Shown piece after piece: positions 4,567-13,212 of a DNA stretch of 13,477 bases. Origin of the DNA: Chloroflexota bacterium. Its GTDB lineage: Bacteria; Chloroflexota; Anaerolineae; UBA7937. Where the stretch lies: the NCBI GenBank assembly GCA_003453555.1, contig DMLA01000256.1:1-13477 (forward strand), written 5' to 3'. The translations under genes and the position numbers were made by a program. Numbering within the stretch: position 1 is the stretch's first letter; each line of letters starts with the position of its first letter. Below the pieces are notes generated by a model. The model was not told the origin of the DNA and searched no databases. It saw only the letters and a program-made list of their open reading frames with translations.

Positions 4567-7059
4567 CTAGCTCTGCAACCCCTCCACGATGCGGGCGTAT
4601 CTATCCGCCAGCCCTTCGGCTTGGCTATCGGACCCTGACTCCGCGTAGACATGCACGTAAGGGTTATCGGGGTCCGGCCGCACCAAGACCCATTCCTCGC
4701 CCAACCCTATCTTCACCCCATCGATCTCCTCGCTGATGCGGTCCCGATATTGCTCATTGAGGCGGCGCATCACCAACCCCTTGGCCTCCCAAGGGCAGGA
4801 GACCTTTCTCTTAACCATATGATACTCCGGCAAGGTGGCTACCACCTGGGATAACTTGGTCTCCTGCGAGGCCAGGAACTCCAACAGTTTGGCTATAGCC
4901 ATCAGGCCATCCACAGCCTCGTGGAACTGGGGAAAGACGAAACTCCCGGCCCCATCCCCCACCATGACCACCGACTCCCCACCGGCAGCGGTCATGAGAG
5001 CCTGAGGGTCTATCTTACAACGCACCACCCGCCCCCCCTGCTCCTCCGCTACCCTCTCGAAGATGGTCGGTTGATGGACCGGCACCACGATAGTTCCTCC
5101 CGGATAGGCTCGCAGGGCGAGGACAGCCATGGCCGCGCAAGCCACACTGCCCGACAGGATCTCCCCTTTGTCATCGACGAGGAATATCTGCTCCCCTCCC
5201 ACATCGAGCCTCACCCCTAGGTCGGCCTGCACCGCCGAGGAGATGAGACGCAACCGCTCCAGACCTCGTTCGAACTCCTCGGGCAGGATAGACATCTTAC
5301 TTTCGTCTATGCGGGCGTTAAGGGCCACCACATCGCAATTCAAGAGGTTGAGGATGGTGGGTAAGACCAAAGATGTGGGGGCATGAGCGTAATCGACCAC
5401 TATATGGAACTCGGGACGGCATATAACGGGGAGATCGATAGCCTCCATGAACCCTTCAGTATACCGCTCCACGACCTGGGGGGCGTAGTCGATGGTCCCT
5501 ATATCCTCCAGATAGACGCGACGGAAATCCTCCCGAAAGAAGATCTTCTCTATCTCTCGCTCTTGGACCTTGCTCAGATTCTGGCCCCGCTCATCGAAGA
5601 ACTTGATATCCACCACCCGATTGTCGTAGGGGGAGAGTCGGACGTCCACCCCCCCCGCGGCATCTGTGACCTTGGTGATATAGCGAGCCACGGGGATGGG
5701 CATATTCCTCAAATCAGAAACGTGGACGCCCGCCGAGGGTAAGCCAGAGATAATGCCTCGTTTGATCATGCGAGGGCTGCGATGGGGGTCCCGGTTCATG
5801 GTCACCGTAGCCCCTAGGGGCAAGGTGGCTCCGAAGGCGGCTCCCAACCGAGCGGCGAACTCGGGGGTGAGATCCACGTTCACCAGGCCGGTCACCCCGA
5901 AGCGGCCGAAAAGGGTCCGACGGCCCTTGGCTCCCCAGATGATGCTGGATTTGACGGTAGCCCCGGACTCTATCTCCTTCTCCGGCCAGACCTTCACCCC
6001 GGCATGGATCATAGCCCTCTCCCCCACGATGCTCGCATCTCCCACCACCGCCCCCTCGAAGACCACCGCCTTGCTCTTCAGGCTTGCCTGGCACCCCACA
6101 ATCGCCCCCCGAACCTCCACCCCCTCACCAATGTAGGAGTTGCGCCACACTATGCTCCGGTCGATCTGGGCCCGGTTATCCACGATGGTATGATCCCGGA
6201 TCACGCTGGGGCCGTGGACCACCACCCCTCCTTTTATCTTCACCCCGTGCCCTAGATATAGAGGGCCGAAGAGTCGTGCATCGGGGGCTATCTCCACCCC
6301 CTCTCCACACCAGATGCGGCCACCGATATCCTTCCCCAATTCGCCTACTTGGACCCTCCCCTCCAGGAGATCAAAGTTGGCCCTCATATACTCGGCGATA
6401 TCGCCCACATCACACCAATATCCTGAAGCCACGTAACCATAGAGAGGAGCCTTCTTGGCCATCAGTTGGGGGAAGAGGTCCCTGCTGAAATCGTAAGTCT
6501 TCCCCGGCTCCATCTCCGCGAGCACCTCGGGCTCCAGAACGTAGATGCCAGTATTTACCGTGTCGGAGATCACCTCTCCCCAACTCGGCTTCTCCACGAA
6601 CTGAGTGACTCGCCCCTCCCGGTCGGTGATGATCACCCCGTAATCCAAGGGGTTGGGAACCCGGTATAGGGTGATGGTCACCAGGGCCCCTTCTCGGCGA
6701 TGGAATTCTACTAACTTCTCCAGATCGAAGTCGGTGAGAGCATCGCCACTTATCACCAGGAAGGTCTCGTCTAGGCACTCTTCAGCATTCTTCACGCCTC
6801 CTGCCGTGCCCAGGGGCACCCGTTCCACCACGTACTCGATCTCCATCCCCGACTCACTCCCATCGCCGAAATAATCCTGGATAACATCTGATAGCCTCTG
6901 GAGGGTCATCACCACCTGGGTGAAGCCGTTCCTTTTCAAGAGGTCCAAGATATGAGCCAAGAGCGGCTTGTTCACCATAGGCACCATAGGTTTGGGCCGC
7001 CCCAGGGTCAGAGGGCGCAGTCTAGTTCCCTGTCCTCCAGCCATCACCAGCGCCTTCAT
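4567..7059 (-). CDS. Mannose-1-phosphate guanylyltransferase/hexapeptide-repeat/phosphomannomutase-like fusion
   Basis: This 830-residue protein has three parts. Residues 1-232 are a sugar-phosphate nucleotidyltransferase, with MAGGQGTRLRPLTLGRPKP at 6-24, SGDALTDFD at 104-112 and VEKP at 155-158. Residues 250-375 are left-handed beta-helix hexapeptide repeats. Residues 380-825 are a phosphohexomutase-like region. Such fusions are known in cyanobacteria and Chloroflexota and make GDP-mannose or a related NDP-sugar for glycans. The mutase part looks degenerate: the metal loop, normally DGDxDR, is DVGGEQ (619-624); the sugar loop GEESG is GDGAGSF (701-707); and the phosphate loop reads RPDPDNP (794-800). 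ATG 7059 is chosen because GAGGAGG lies six bases upstream and the family begins MKALVMAGG; longer in-frame starts run into the promoter. Nucleotide and sugar specificity cannot be read from sequence. Confidence 0.88.
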   Translation of the reverse strand: MKALVMAGGQGTRLRPLTLGRPKPMVPMVNKPLLAHILDLLKRNGFTQVVMTLQRLSDVIQDYFGDGSESGMEIEYVVERVPLGTAGGVKNAEECLDETFLVISGDALTDFDLEKLVEFHRREGALVTITLYRVPNPLDYGVIITDREGRVTQFVEKPSWGEVISDTVNTGIYVLEPEVLAEMEPGKTYDFSRDLFPQLMAKKAPLYGYVASGYWCDVGDIAEYMRANFDLLEGRVQVGELGKDIGGRIWCGEGVEIAPDARLFGPLYLGHGVKIKGGVVVHGPSVIRDHTIVDNRAQIDRSIVWRNSYIGEGVEVRGAIVGCQASLKSKAVVFEGAVVGDASIVGERAMIHAGVKVWPEKEIESGATVKSSIIWGAKGRRTLFGRFGVTGLVNVDLTPEFAARLGAAFGATLPLGATVTMNRDPHRSPRMIKRGIISGLPSAGVHVSDLRNMPIPVARYITKVTDAAGGVDVRLSPYDNRVVDIKFFDERGQNLSKVQEREIEKIFFREDFRRVYLEDIGTIDYAPQVVERYTEGFMEAIDLPVICRPEFHIVVDYAHAPTSLVLPTILNLLNCDVVALNARIDESKMSILPEEFERGLERLRLISSAVQADLGVRLDVGGEQIFLVDDKGEILSGSVACAAMAVLALRAYPGGTIVVPVHQPTIFERVAEEQGGRVVRCKIDPQALMTAAGGESVVMVGDGAGSFVFPQFHEAVDGLMAIAKLLEFLASQETKLSQVVATLPEYHMVKRKVSCPWEAKGLVMRRLNEQYRDRISEEIDGVKIGLGEEWVLVRPDPDNPYVHVYAESGSDSQAEGLADRYARIVEGLQS

Positions 7060-7096
7060 CTCCATCCTCCTCGGCCATACAAAGCACCCCAAACCT

Positions 7097-7125
7097 AATA
7101 TAACATAATAGGCGGGGTAAGTAAA
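7097..7125 (-). promoter_or_regulatory. Promoter for the guanylyltransferase-lgt-like operon
   Basis: On the - strand TTTACT (7125-7120) and TATATT (7102-7097) are separated by 17 bases. An alternative pair, TTGATG (7131-7126) and TATTAT (7110-7105), has a poor 15-base spacing. The transcript would begin near 7090, about 30 bases before the start codon. The promoter sits just downstream of the terminator of the formate dehydrogenase operon, so this unit should be independently controlled. Confidence 0.6.
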
Positions 7126-7133
7126 CATCAAAT

Positions 7134-7158
7134 CAAAAACCCGCCCCATAGGACGGGT
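7134..7158 (-). terminator. Intrinsic terminator after the formate dehydrogenase gene
   Basis: On the - strand ACCCGTCC (7158-7151) pairs with GGGCGGGT (7146-7139) around the four-base loop TATG, with one T-G pair. A run of five T (7139-7135), the first of which closes the stem, follows. It lies 25 bases past the formate dehydrogenase stop and closes that operon. Confidence 0.8.
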
Positions 7159-7183
7159 CTCAGAGGTTCAGACCAACAACGGA

Positions 7184-9877
7184 TTAGTCCTTACACCTCT
7201 CCACCTGTACGGCGCAGACTTTGAGCTCTGGGATCTTGGCCACCGGATCCAGGGCCGGATTGGTCAGGAGGTTGGCCGCCGCCTCAGCGAAATGAAAGGT
7301 CATAAAGACCACCCCCGGCGCACACTCCTCGGTGATCTCGACCCGAGCCTCCACCTCCCCTCGACGCGAGGTTATCCGCGCCCAGTCGCCATCCTCTATC
7401 CCCCGCTTGGCCGCATCGAAGGGGTTCATACGAATCCGCTCCTCGGGCACCAACCATTCCAACCCAGGGACGCGGCGGGTCATGGTGCCGGTGTGCCAAT
7501 GCTCCAAGACGCGGCCGGTGGTGAGGATGAGGGGGTACTCCTCGTCCGGCTCCTCATCGGGGGGTATCTGCTCTACGGGGCTGAAATGGCCTAGGCCACG
7601 GGTGAAGCGACCCACATGGAGTATCGGTGTTCCGGGGTGATCGCCATCAGGGCAGGGCCATTGAAGGCCCCCATCTTCCAGCCGTTGATAACTGATCCCT
7701 CCATAGATGGGGGTCAATCGGGCGATCTCTTCCATTATCTCTGAGGGGTGGTTATACTCCCACTGGACAGGGTCCACACCCTCCATCCGCTTGGCTACCT
7801 CACAGATTATCTCCCAATCGGCTTTGCTCTCTCCCACAGGAGGGATAGCCTGCCTCAACCGCTGCACCCGCCGCTCGGTATTGGTGAACGTCCCCTCCTT
7901 CTCGGCGAAGGAGGAGGCTGGCAGGACCACATCCGCTAACTCGGCCGTCTCCGAGAGGAAGATCTCCTGCACCACCAAGAAATCCAAGGCCTCCAACGCC
8001 TCCTGCACATGGCGGGAATGGGGGTCGGAGAGGACCACGTTCTCCCCCATGATATACATCCCCCGCACCTTCCCCTCATGGGCCGCGTTGAACATCTCCA
8101 CCACCGTTAGCCCCGGCTGACCGGAAAGCCTCACCCCCCAAGCCTCCTCGAACTTCCCACGCGCCTCTTCGTCCATCACCCCCTGATAGCCGGGGAAGAC
8201 GTTGTAGAGGGCTCCCACATCGCAGGCCCCCTGCACGTTGTTCTGGCCCCGGAGAGGGTTCACCCCTCCGCCGGGGAGGCCCAGGTTCCCCGTGAGCAGG
8301 GCCAGGTTGGCACAGGCTAAGACGTTCTGGTGGCCGCTGGTGTGCTGGGTGATCCCCATGGCATAGAGGAGGGCCGCTGGCTTGGATGTGGCATAGATGC
8401 GGGCGGCAGCGTAGAGGTCGTCGACCTCCACCCCCGTGATCTCCCTCACCCTCTCCGGGGTGTACCCCTCCACCACCTCCCGCCAGGCCTCGAACCCCTC
8501 CGTCCGCTGGGAGATGAACTCTCTATCCTCCAGCCCCTCTTTCAATATGATATGAGCTAAGCCGTTCAAGAGGGCGATATCCGTCCCTGGCCGATGTCGG
8601 AGGTAGAGGGTAGCATACCGGGCCAGATCTATCCTTCGGGGGTCAGCCAAGATGAGCCTAGCCCCCCGCCGCACCGCCCCCCGCAACTCCAGACCGATGA
8701 TGGGGTGCTGTTCCGTGGTGTTGGAACCGATGACCAAGAAAGCCTCAGCCTCTGCCAGATCACCTATGGAGTTGGTCATGGCTCCGCTTCCGAAGGCTGT
8801 GACCAGACCGGTCACCGTGCTAGCGTGTCAAAGGCGCGCGCAATGATCGATATTGTTACACCCTATCACCGCCCGGGCAAACTTCTGGATCAGATAGTTC
8901 TCCTCGTTGGTGGCCTTGGCTGAAGCCAGGACGGCGATGGCCTCAGGCCCATGCTCCTTCTTGATCTCTGAGAGACGCCTGGCCACCAAATCCAAAGCCT
9001 CCTCCCAGGTGGACTCCACAAACCGACTACCCTCCTTGATGAGGGGGCTTGTCAACCGTTCCGGGTGGTTTATGAAGTCGTAGCCGAAGCGGCCCTTGAC
9101 ACAGAGGCGGCCTTCGTTGACCGGGTTTTCTGGGTCGCCCCGCACGCCCACCACCCGCTCCCCTCGGGTGAGGAGGTAGAGGCCACAACCCACGCCGCAG
9201 TAAGCGCATATAGTGCGAGTCTCCGCCGAGGGAGCACCCTCTAGCCTAGCCCGCTCGTATATGGCCCCTACCGGGCATTTGGCCTCGCACTGGCCACAGT
9301 TCTCGCATATCGATTCCACCCAAGGCTGGTCGAAATCGGGCGAAACCTTCGTCTCATACCCTCGGTAGGCGAGATCGAGGGCATGGAGAAATTGGATCTC
9401 ATCGCAGGTGCGCACGCATTTGCCGCAGAGGATGCACCTATTCATATCCAAGGTGAAGAAGGGGTTGCTCTCATCCCAAGGGTGGGCAGGCTCCACCCCC
9501 CGGAAGCGGCCCTCTTGAGGCATCACATAGGCGGCCACCTTCTGCAGTTCGCAGCGCTGGTTGGCCGGGCAGGTGAGGCAATCACCGTGGCCGTTGGCCA
9601 TGAGGAGTTCCACTAGGGTGCGGCGCACACTATCGATGAGGGATGAAGTGGTCCTCACCACCATCCCCTCAGACACCTTAGTCGTACAGGAGGCGTGCAG
9701 CCCCGCCCATCCCTCTACCTCCACGATGCAAAGGCGACAGCCGCCGTAAGGCTCTAGGTCACCATCGGCGCAGAGAGCAGGGATATAGATACCTGCGCTC
9801 CCTGCCGCCTGGAGCAGCGTCAGCCCCTCTTCCGCCTCTACCGTCTTCCCGTCTATCTTTAGAGTGATCTCACCCAT
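7184..9877 (-). CDS. fdhA: Formate dehydrogenase catalytic (alpha) subunit, selenocysteine-containing
   Basis: Read through an in-frame TGA as selenocysteine 350, this is an 897-residue Mo/W-bisPGD formate dehydrogenase that interconverts formate and CO2. The N-terminus carries a 2Fe-2S ferredoxin domain (Cys36, 47, 50, 64), a NuoG-like His-Cys cluster (His97, Cys100, 103, 109), two 4Fe-4S clusters (Cys148/151/154/158 and Cys191/194/197/201) and the active-site 4Fe-4S (Cys224/227/231/259). NNIDHCARL-U-HASTV is the catalytic motif, followed by TAFGSGAMTNS and the C-terminal pterin-dinucleotide domain (EYPLILTTGR). This layout resembles soluble NAD(P)-dependent enzymes such as that of Moorella. 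Without recoding the gene would split into 349- and 543-residue pieces (7184-8815 and 8828-9877). The ATG at 9877 lies eight bases after the stop of the NADH-subunit gene. Mo versus W cannot be told. Confidence 0.95.
8799..8830 (-). promoter_or_regulatory. Selenocysteine codon (TGA) and bacterial SECIS hairpin
   Basis: TGA at 8830-8828 is in frame between CARL and HASTV. Downstream, GTGACC (8815-8810) pairs perfectly with GGTCAC (8804-8799) around the five-base loop GGTCT (8809-8805). GGUCU is the SelB-binding loop of the E. coli fdhF SECIS. The loop begins 18 bases after the TGA, the same distance as I recall for E. coli fdhF. The next codon is CAC (His), as in known selenoprotein formate dehydrogenases. 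The sequence and pairing are seen; decoding requires SelA/B/C/D encoded elsewhere. Confidence 0.93.
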
Positions 9878-9885
9878 AGAGACAC

Positions 9886-12027
9886 CTACCTATACCCGTT
9901 CACTATATCGCTCACCCTCTCCGGGGTCAGCCGCCCATAAACCACATCGTCGACGGTCATCGCTGGCCCCACGCCGCAGAGGCCCAGGCAACTGACAGCC
10001 TCCAAAGTGAACTTCCCATCCTCCGTCGTCTGGCCCACATCGATCCCCAACGCTTCCTTCACCGCCCCCAAGACCTCACCGCTACCCGAGAGTTCACAAG
10101 GCGCGCTCTCGCAGCAGCGTATCAGGTGCTCACCTCGCGGAACGGTAGAGAGGAGAGAGTAGAAACTAGCCACGCCGTAGATTTGGCTGGGTGCTAGACC
10201 ATAAGCCTGGGCCACGACTCGGAGAGCCTCCCGGGGCAGGTATCCCCATCGGGCATCCAGGTCGCGCAGGGTCTCGACCAGGGCTTCAGGCTCTTTGCCA
10301 TGCTGGGCGATGATCTCCGCCACCCGCTCCATATCTGGAGATGCTAACCCGTCCTTACCCTCTCCCGGCTTCGGCTTCACCCCTCTATGCTCGACGGCCC
10401 TGCACTTCTGCCCCAGTTCCTCTTTGAAATGCTCCAAGGCGCTATCCAAAGGTAGAGCCGCGGCCGTCCCCAGGCCACAGAAGGAGGCCAAACGTAACGC
10501 CTCGGCCAGGGCAGCGAGCATCTCCAACGCCCCCTCCTCACCTTGACCTGTTGCCAACCTCTCCAGGATCTCCTGAGCCCTGAGCGTCCCCTCTCGACAA
10601 GGGGTGCATTTCCCGCACGATTCGACGCGGAAGAAATTGATGACCGAGGCCAGGAACCAAGCCACATCTCTCCTCTCATCGGCCACCAAGAGAGCCCCCG
10701 AGCCCAAGGAGACGCCCGACCGAGTCATAGAGTCGTAGTCCAAGAGGATCTCTAACTTGCTCTCGGGCACTACGGTACCGGAACTTCCTCCGGTTTGGGC
10801 CAATCGAAAGCCGTTCTTGACCCCGCCTCCGTAAACCTCTATCGCTTCCTTCAGGGTCAGCCCCAAGGGGGCTTCGAAGGCTAGGGAACGATGAACGTCT
10901 CCCAAGAGGGTGTAGACCTTGGTCCCCGGCGACCTCTCCGTGCCCCACCTCCTGTACCAGTCGGCCCCCTTCCGGACTATATCGGGGAGAGCGGCTAAGG
11001 TCTCCACATTATTCACCACTGTGGGTTTACCCCAAAGGCCGTAGGAGGGAGGGTAAGGAGGTCTCAGGCGAGGGACGCCCCTCTTCCCCTCCAGGGACTC
11101 GATGAGAGCCGTCTCCTCGCCACAGATATAGGCCCCAGCCCCCCGGTGAACTTTAACCTCTAAGGAGAACTCCGAGCCAAGAACCCCCTCTCCCAAGAGG
11201 CCAGCCTCTTGAGCCTGCTGGATAGCCCCTTCCAGCCTCTCCCCCGCCAGAGGGTATTCACCCCGGACGTAGATATAAGCCTCCTGGGCGCCTATGGCGT
11301 AAGCGGCGATGGCCACCCCTTCCATCACCCGATGGGGGTCCCCCTCCATGAGCAGTCTATCTTTGAAGGTCCCAGGCTCCGATTCGTCGGCGTTGCAGAT
11401 GAGGTATTTCACCTCGCCCGGCGCGGCGCGACAGAACTCCCATTTCCTCCCCGTAGGGAAACCCGCTCCTCCCCGGCCTCGTAACTCCGACTTTGCAACC
11501 TCGGCGGTCACCTCCTCAGGGGTCAACTCTAAGGCTTGGGCCAGCCCCCCGTAGCCATCTCGGATGATGTACTCCTCGAGAGAGCCAGGATCGATCTGGC
11601 CACAATGGGCTAATACCTGTCGCTCTTGCTTCGCCCAGAAGGGGAGATCCTCCCAGGAAGGGATGCCCTCTAGGGACTCCTCGGCCGCCAAAGCCAGATC
11701 GGAGCGGGGGTCATCGCCTTTCAGGAAATCGACCACCAGTTCCTGAACAGAAAGGGGGGTCATTTTTCGATAGGTGATGCGGGGATAACCAGGTTTGGCG
11801 ATGCTTACCAGCACCTCCTCGCCGCAAAGGCCGGGACAGCCGGTCTTACGGAGCCGGGCTTGAAGCCCCTCCCGCCGCAGCGTCTCATCCACGGCTCGAA
11901 AGACCTCATCAGCCCCCACCGCCTGACTACAACTGCCCAGCGCAACGGAAATCTCCGTCATCTCACCGGAGGACAAAACCCTCTTTTCAGCCCAACCTCG
12001 GAGGGCCTCATAGCGGTCGAAAGTCAT
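9886..12027 (-). CDS. NAD(P)H-oxidising formate dehydrogenase subunit, NuoF-NuoE fusion
   Basis: This 713-residue protein should pass electrons between the formate dehydrogenase subunit and NAD(P). An N-terminal thioredoxin-like region (about 23-105) has GSC33 and GC64PGLC68. A NuoF-like core covers about 130-545: FMN motif RGRGGAGFPTGRKWEF (183-198), NADESEPGTFKDR (212-224), the NAD-site stretch GAGAYICGEETAL (296-308), and a 4Fe-4S site with Cys471, 474, 477 and 517. The C-terminal part (about 560-713) is NuoE-like, with 2Fe-2S ligands Cys639, Cys644, Cys680 and Cys684. In relatives such as FdsB/FdsG these are separate proteins, so this is a fusion in the order F then E. ATG 12027 has GGCGGAG upstream and begins one base after the LCP stop; Met23 is a weaker alternative. 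An electron-bifurcating role is possible but unproven. Confidence 0.93.
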   Translation of the reverse strand: MTFDRYEALRGWAEKRVLSSGEMTEISVALGSCSQAVGADEVFRAVDETLRREGLQARLRKTGCPGLCGEEVLVSIAKPGYPRITYRKMTPLSVQELVVDFLKGDDPRSDLALAAEESLEGIPSWEDLPFWAKQERQVLAHCGQIDPGSLEEYIIRDGYGGLAQALELTPEEVTAEVAKSELRGRGGAGFPTGRKWEFCRAAPGEVKYLICNADESEPGTFKDRLLMEGDPHRVMEGVAIAAYAIGAQEAYIYVRGEYPLAGERLEGAIQQAQEAGLLGEGVLGSEFSLEVKVHRGAGAYICGEETALIESLEGKRGVPRLRPPYPPSYGLWGKPTVVNNVETLAALPDIVRKGADWYRRWGTERSPGTKVYTLLGDVHRSLAFEAPLGLTLKEAIEVYGGGVKNGFRLAQTGGSSGTVVPESKLEILLDYDSMTRSGVSLGSGALLVADERRDVAWFLASVINFFRVESCGKCTPCREGTLRAQEILERLATGQGEEGALEMLAALAEALRLASFCGLGTAAALPLDSALEHFKEELGQKCRAVEHRGVKPKPGEGKDGLASPDMERVAEIIAQHGKEPEALVETLRDLDARWGYLPREALRVVAQAYGLAPSQIYGVASFYSLLSTVPRGEHLIRCCESAPCELSGSGEVLGAVKEALGIDVGQTTEDGKFTLEAVSCLGLCGVGPAMTVDDVVYGRLTPERVSDIVNGYR

Positions 12028-12028
12028 C

Positions 12029-13063
12029 TCATTCTCCGCCTTCCGCTGGTGAGGAGAATATCTCCTCCACCACCTCGGCTATCTTATCTCGGAGAGGGTA
12101 GAGGACGTTAGCGCCGCTATCAGGTAATATGACGGGAACAGCCATCTTCTCATCGATCACTGCGGACTTGATATCCTCCTTCTCAATCTGGCGGGCAATC
12201 TGGGCCAAGGCCAGCACCTCCTGGGGGTCAAGATCGGTATCCACTGTGTAGCCCATAGTTCTCAAGAGGTCCGGAAGTCGAGGGATAAGGTCCAAACTGA
12301 GCGCCTTCTCCCTGATGGCGAAGAGCAACTTTTGCTGGCGCCGCAACCGCACGAAGTCACTGCCATTATGCCGGGTGCGGGCGTATCGCAAAGCCATCTC
12401 CCCATCCATCCGCTGAACCCCGGCCGGTATGTAGATGGTCATGTATCCGTAGTTCTCGTCTGGGTACTTATCGTCCCATATCTCCCCTTCCACCTCAACG
12501 GTTATGCCCCCTAAGGCGTCTATAATATCTCTGAACCCTTGGAAGTTGATGCGGATGTAATAGTGGATGGGAACGCCCAGGTTGTACTGAACCGTCTTCT
12601 TGGCCAAGGCCGGCCCTCCTCCAGGATAATTATCTCGGTCGCCTATGAAATGGGCCACATTTATCCGGTTCAGGCCGTATCCCGGTATCTCCACATAGAG
12701 GTCGCGTGGTATGGAGAGCATCCCTGCCGTCATAGAGGTGGGGTCCACGGTCACCACTATCATGGTATCGGTGCGGCAGGGGCCTACCTCCTGGGGCCGC
12801 TTATCCACCCCCAAGAGGAGGATGTTCACCCTCTCTTTCCGGCTCCAATCGGGAGCCGGTAGATCGCTTTCCCGCGGCCGGAATATGGGCACATCGACGA
12901 AGGTCTGACGCCCAGCATGAGCCACCACCTCCCGCACCGAGGAATAGAAAAGGTAGCCGCAGAAGATCCCCCCTATGATGAAGATGGTAAAAAGGCTACC
13001 GAAGAATATCCCAAACCAAGGGTTGGAGCCTTGAGCCCTTGCTTTGTAACCCCGCATACTCAT
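12029..13063 (-). CDS. LytR-CpsA-Psr (LCP) family cell-wall glycopolymer ligase
   Basis: This 344-residue protein has a short cytoplasmic N-terminus, one membrane span at about 17-40 and an external LCP domain. Landmarks are NILLLGVDKR (80-89), CRTDTMIVV (96-104), MLSIPRDLYVEIPGYG (115-130), NRINVAHF (132-139) and ALRYARTRHNGSDFVRLRRQ (224-243). Conserved Asp86, Arg97, Asp99 and Arg120 match the residues that bind the pyrophosphate of lipid-linked glycopolymers. LCP enzymes transfer teichoic acids, capsule or similar polymers to peptidoglycan or other acceptors. A strong promoter lies upstream. The stop is one base before the fused NADH subunit, so the gene is the head of the formate dehydrogenase transcript, an odd pairing. 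The start at 13063 has AAGGGG upstream; Met3 is equally possible. Confidence 0.92.
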   Translation of the reverse strand: MSMRGYKARAQGSNPWFGIFFGSLFTIFIIGGIFCGYLFYSSVREVVAHAGRQTFVDVPIFRPRESDLPAPDWSRKERVNILLLGVDKRPQEVGPCRTDTMIVVTVDPTSMTAGMLSIPRDLYVEIPGYGLNRINVAHFIGDRDNYPGGGPALAKKTVQYNLGVPIHYYIRINFQGFRDIIDALGGITVEVEGEIWDDKYPDENYGYMTIYIPAGVQRMDGEMALRYARTRHNGSDFVRLRRQQKLLFAIREKALSLDLIPRLPDLLRTMGYTVDTDLDPQEVLALAQIARQIEKEDIKSAVIDEKMAVPVILPDSGANVLYPLRDKIAEVVEEIFSSPAEGGE

Positions 13064-13086
13064 GTCTCGCCCCTTATTCAGCGCAT

Positions 13087-13114
13087 ATTATAGCACAACA
13101 TCAAATCTAGTCAA
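13087..13114 (-). promoter_or_regulatory. Strong sigma-A-type promoter for LCP-formate dehydrogenase operon
   Basis: On the - strand TTGACT (13114-13109) and a perfect TATAAT (13092-13087) are 16 bases apart. Transcription would start near 13080, about 17 bases before the LCP start codon. No second good promoter was found between here and the formate dehydrogenase genes, so they probably depend on this one. Confidence 0.8.
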
Positions 13115-13129
13115 GCCAAAGGATGGGAC

Positions 13130-13158
13130 TTGACTTTTGAGAAAGGAGAATTTATATT
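13130..13158 (+). promoter_or_regulatory. Sigma-A-type promoter for the RodZ-like gene
   Basis: TTGACT (13130-13135) and TATATT (13153-13158) are separated by 17 bases. It points away from the LCP promoter; the two -35 boxes are only 15 bases apart, so a protein bound here could affect both. The leader after it contains two small inverted repeats, CCTTC-GAG-GAAGG and GGGGA-CATCA-TCCCC (about 13166-13193), of unknown role. Confidence 0.7.
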
Positions 13159-13212
13159 TGGCCTGCCTTCGAGGAAGGGGACATCATCCCCTGTTAGTGA
13201 GGAGATGAGATT

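Noticed and set aside
5714..6094. Long overlapping frames within the guanylyltransferase and other GC-rich genes
   Set aside because: They are Gly/Arg/Pro-rich shadows of real genes without start signals or recognisable domains.
7060..7149. N-terminal extension of the guanylyltransferase from 7149
   Set aside because: The added residues are encoded by the promoter region and the terminator of the previous operon. ATG 7059 has a proper ribosome-binding site and the family's N-terminus.
7184..8815. A separate molybdopterin oxidoreductase gene starting at GTG 8815
   Set aside because: The frame is continuous with the upstream ORF through TGA 8828-8830, and the SECIS hairpin and catalytic motif show one selenoprotein. 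GTG 8815 encodes an internal valine.
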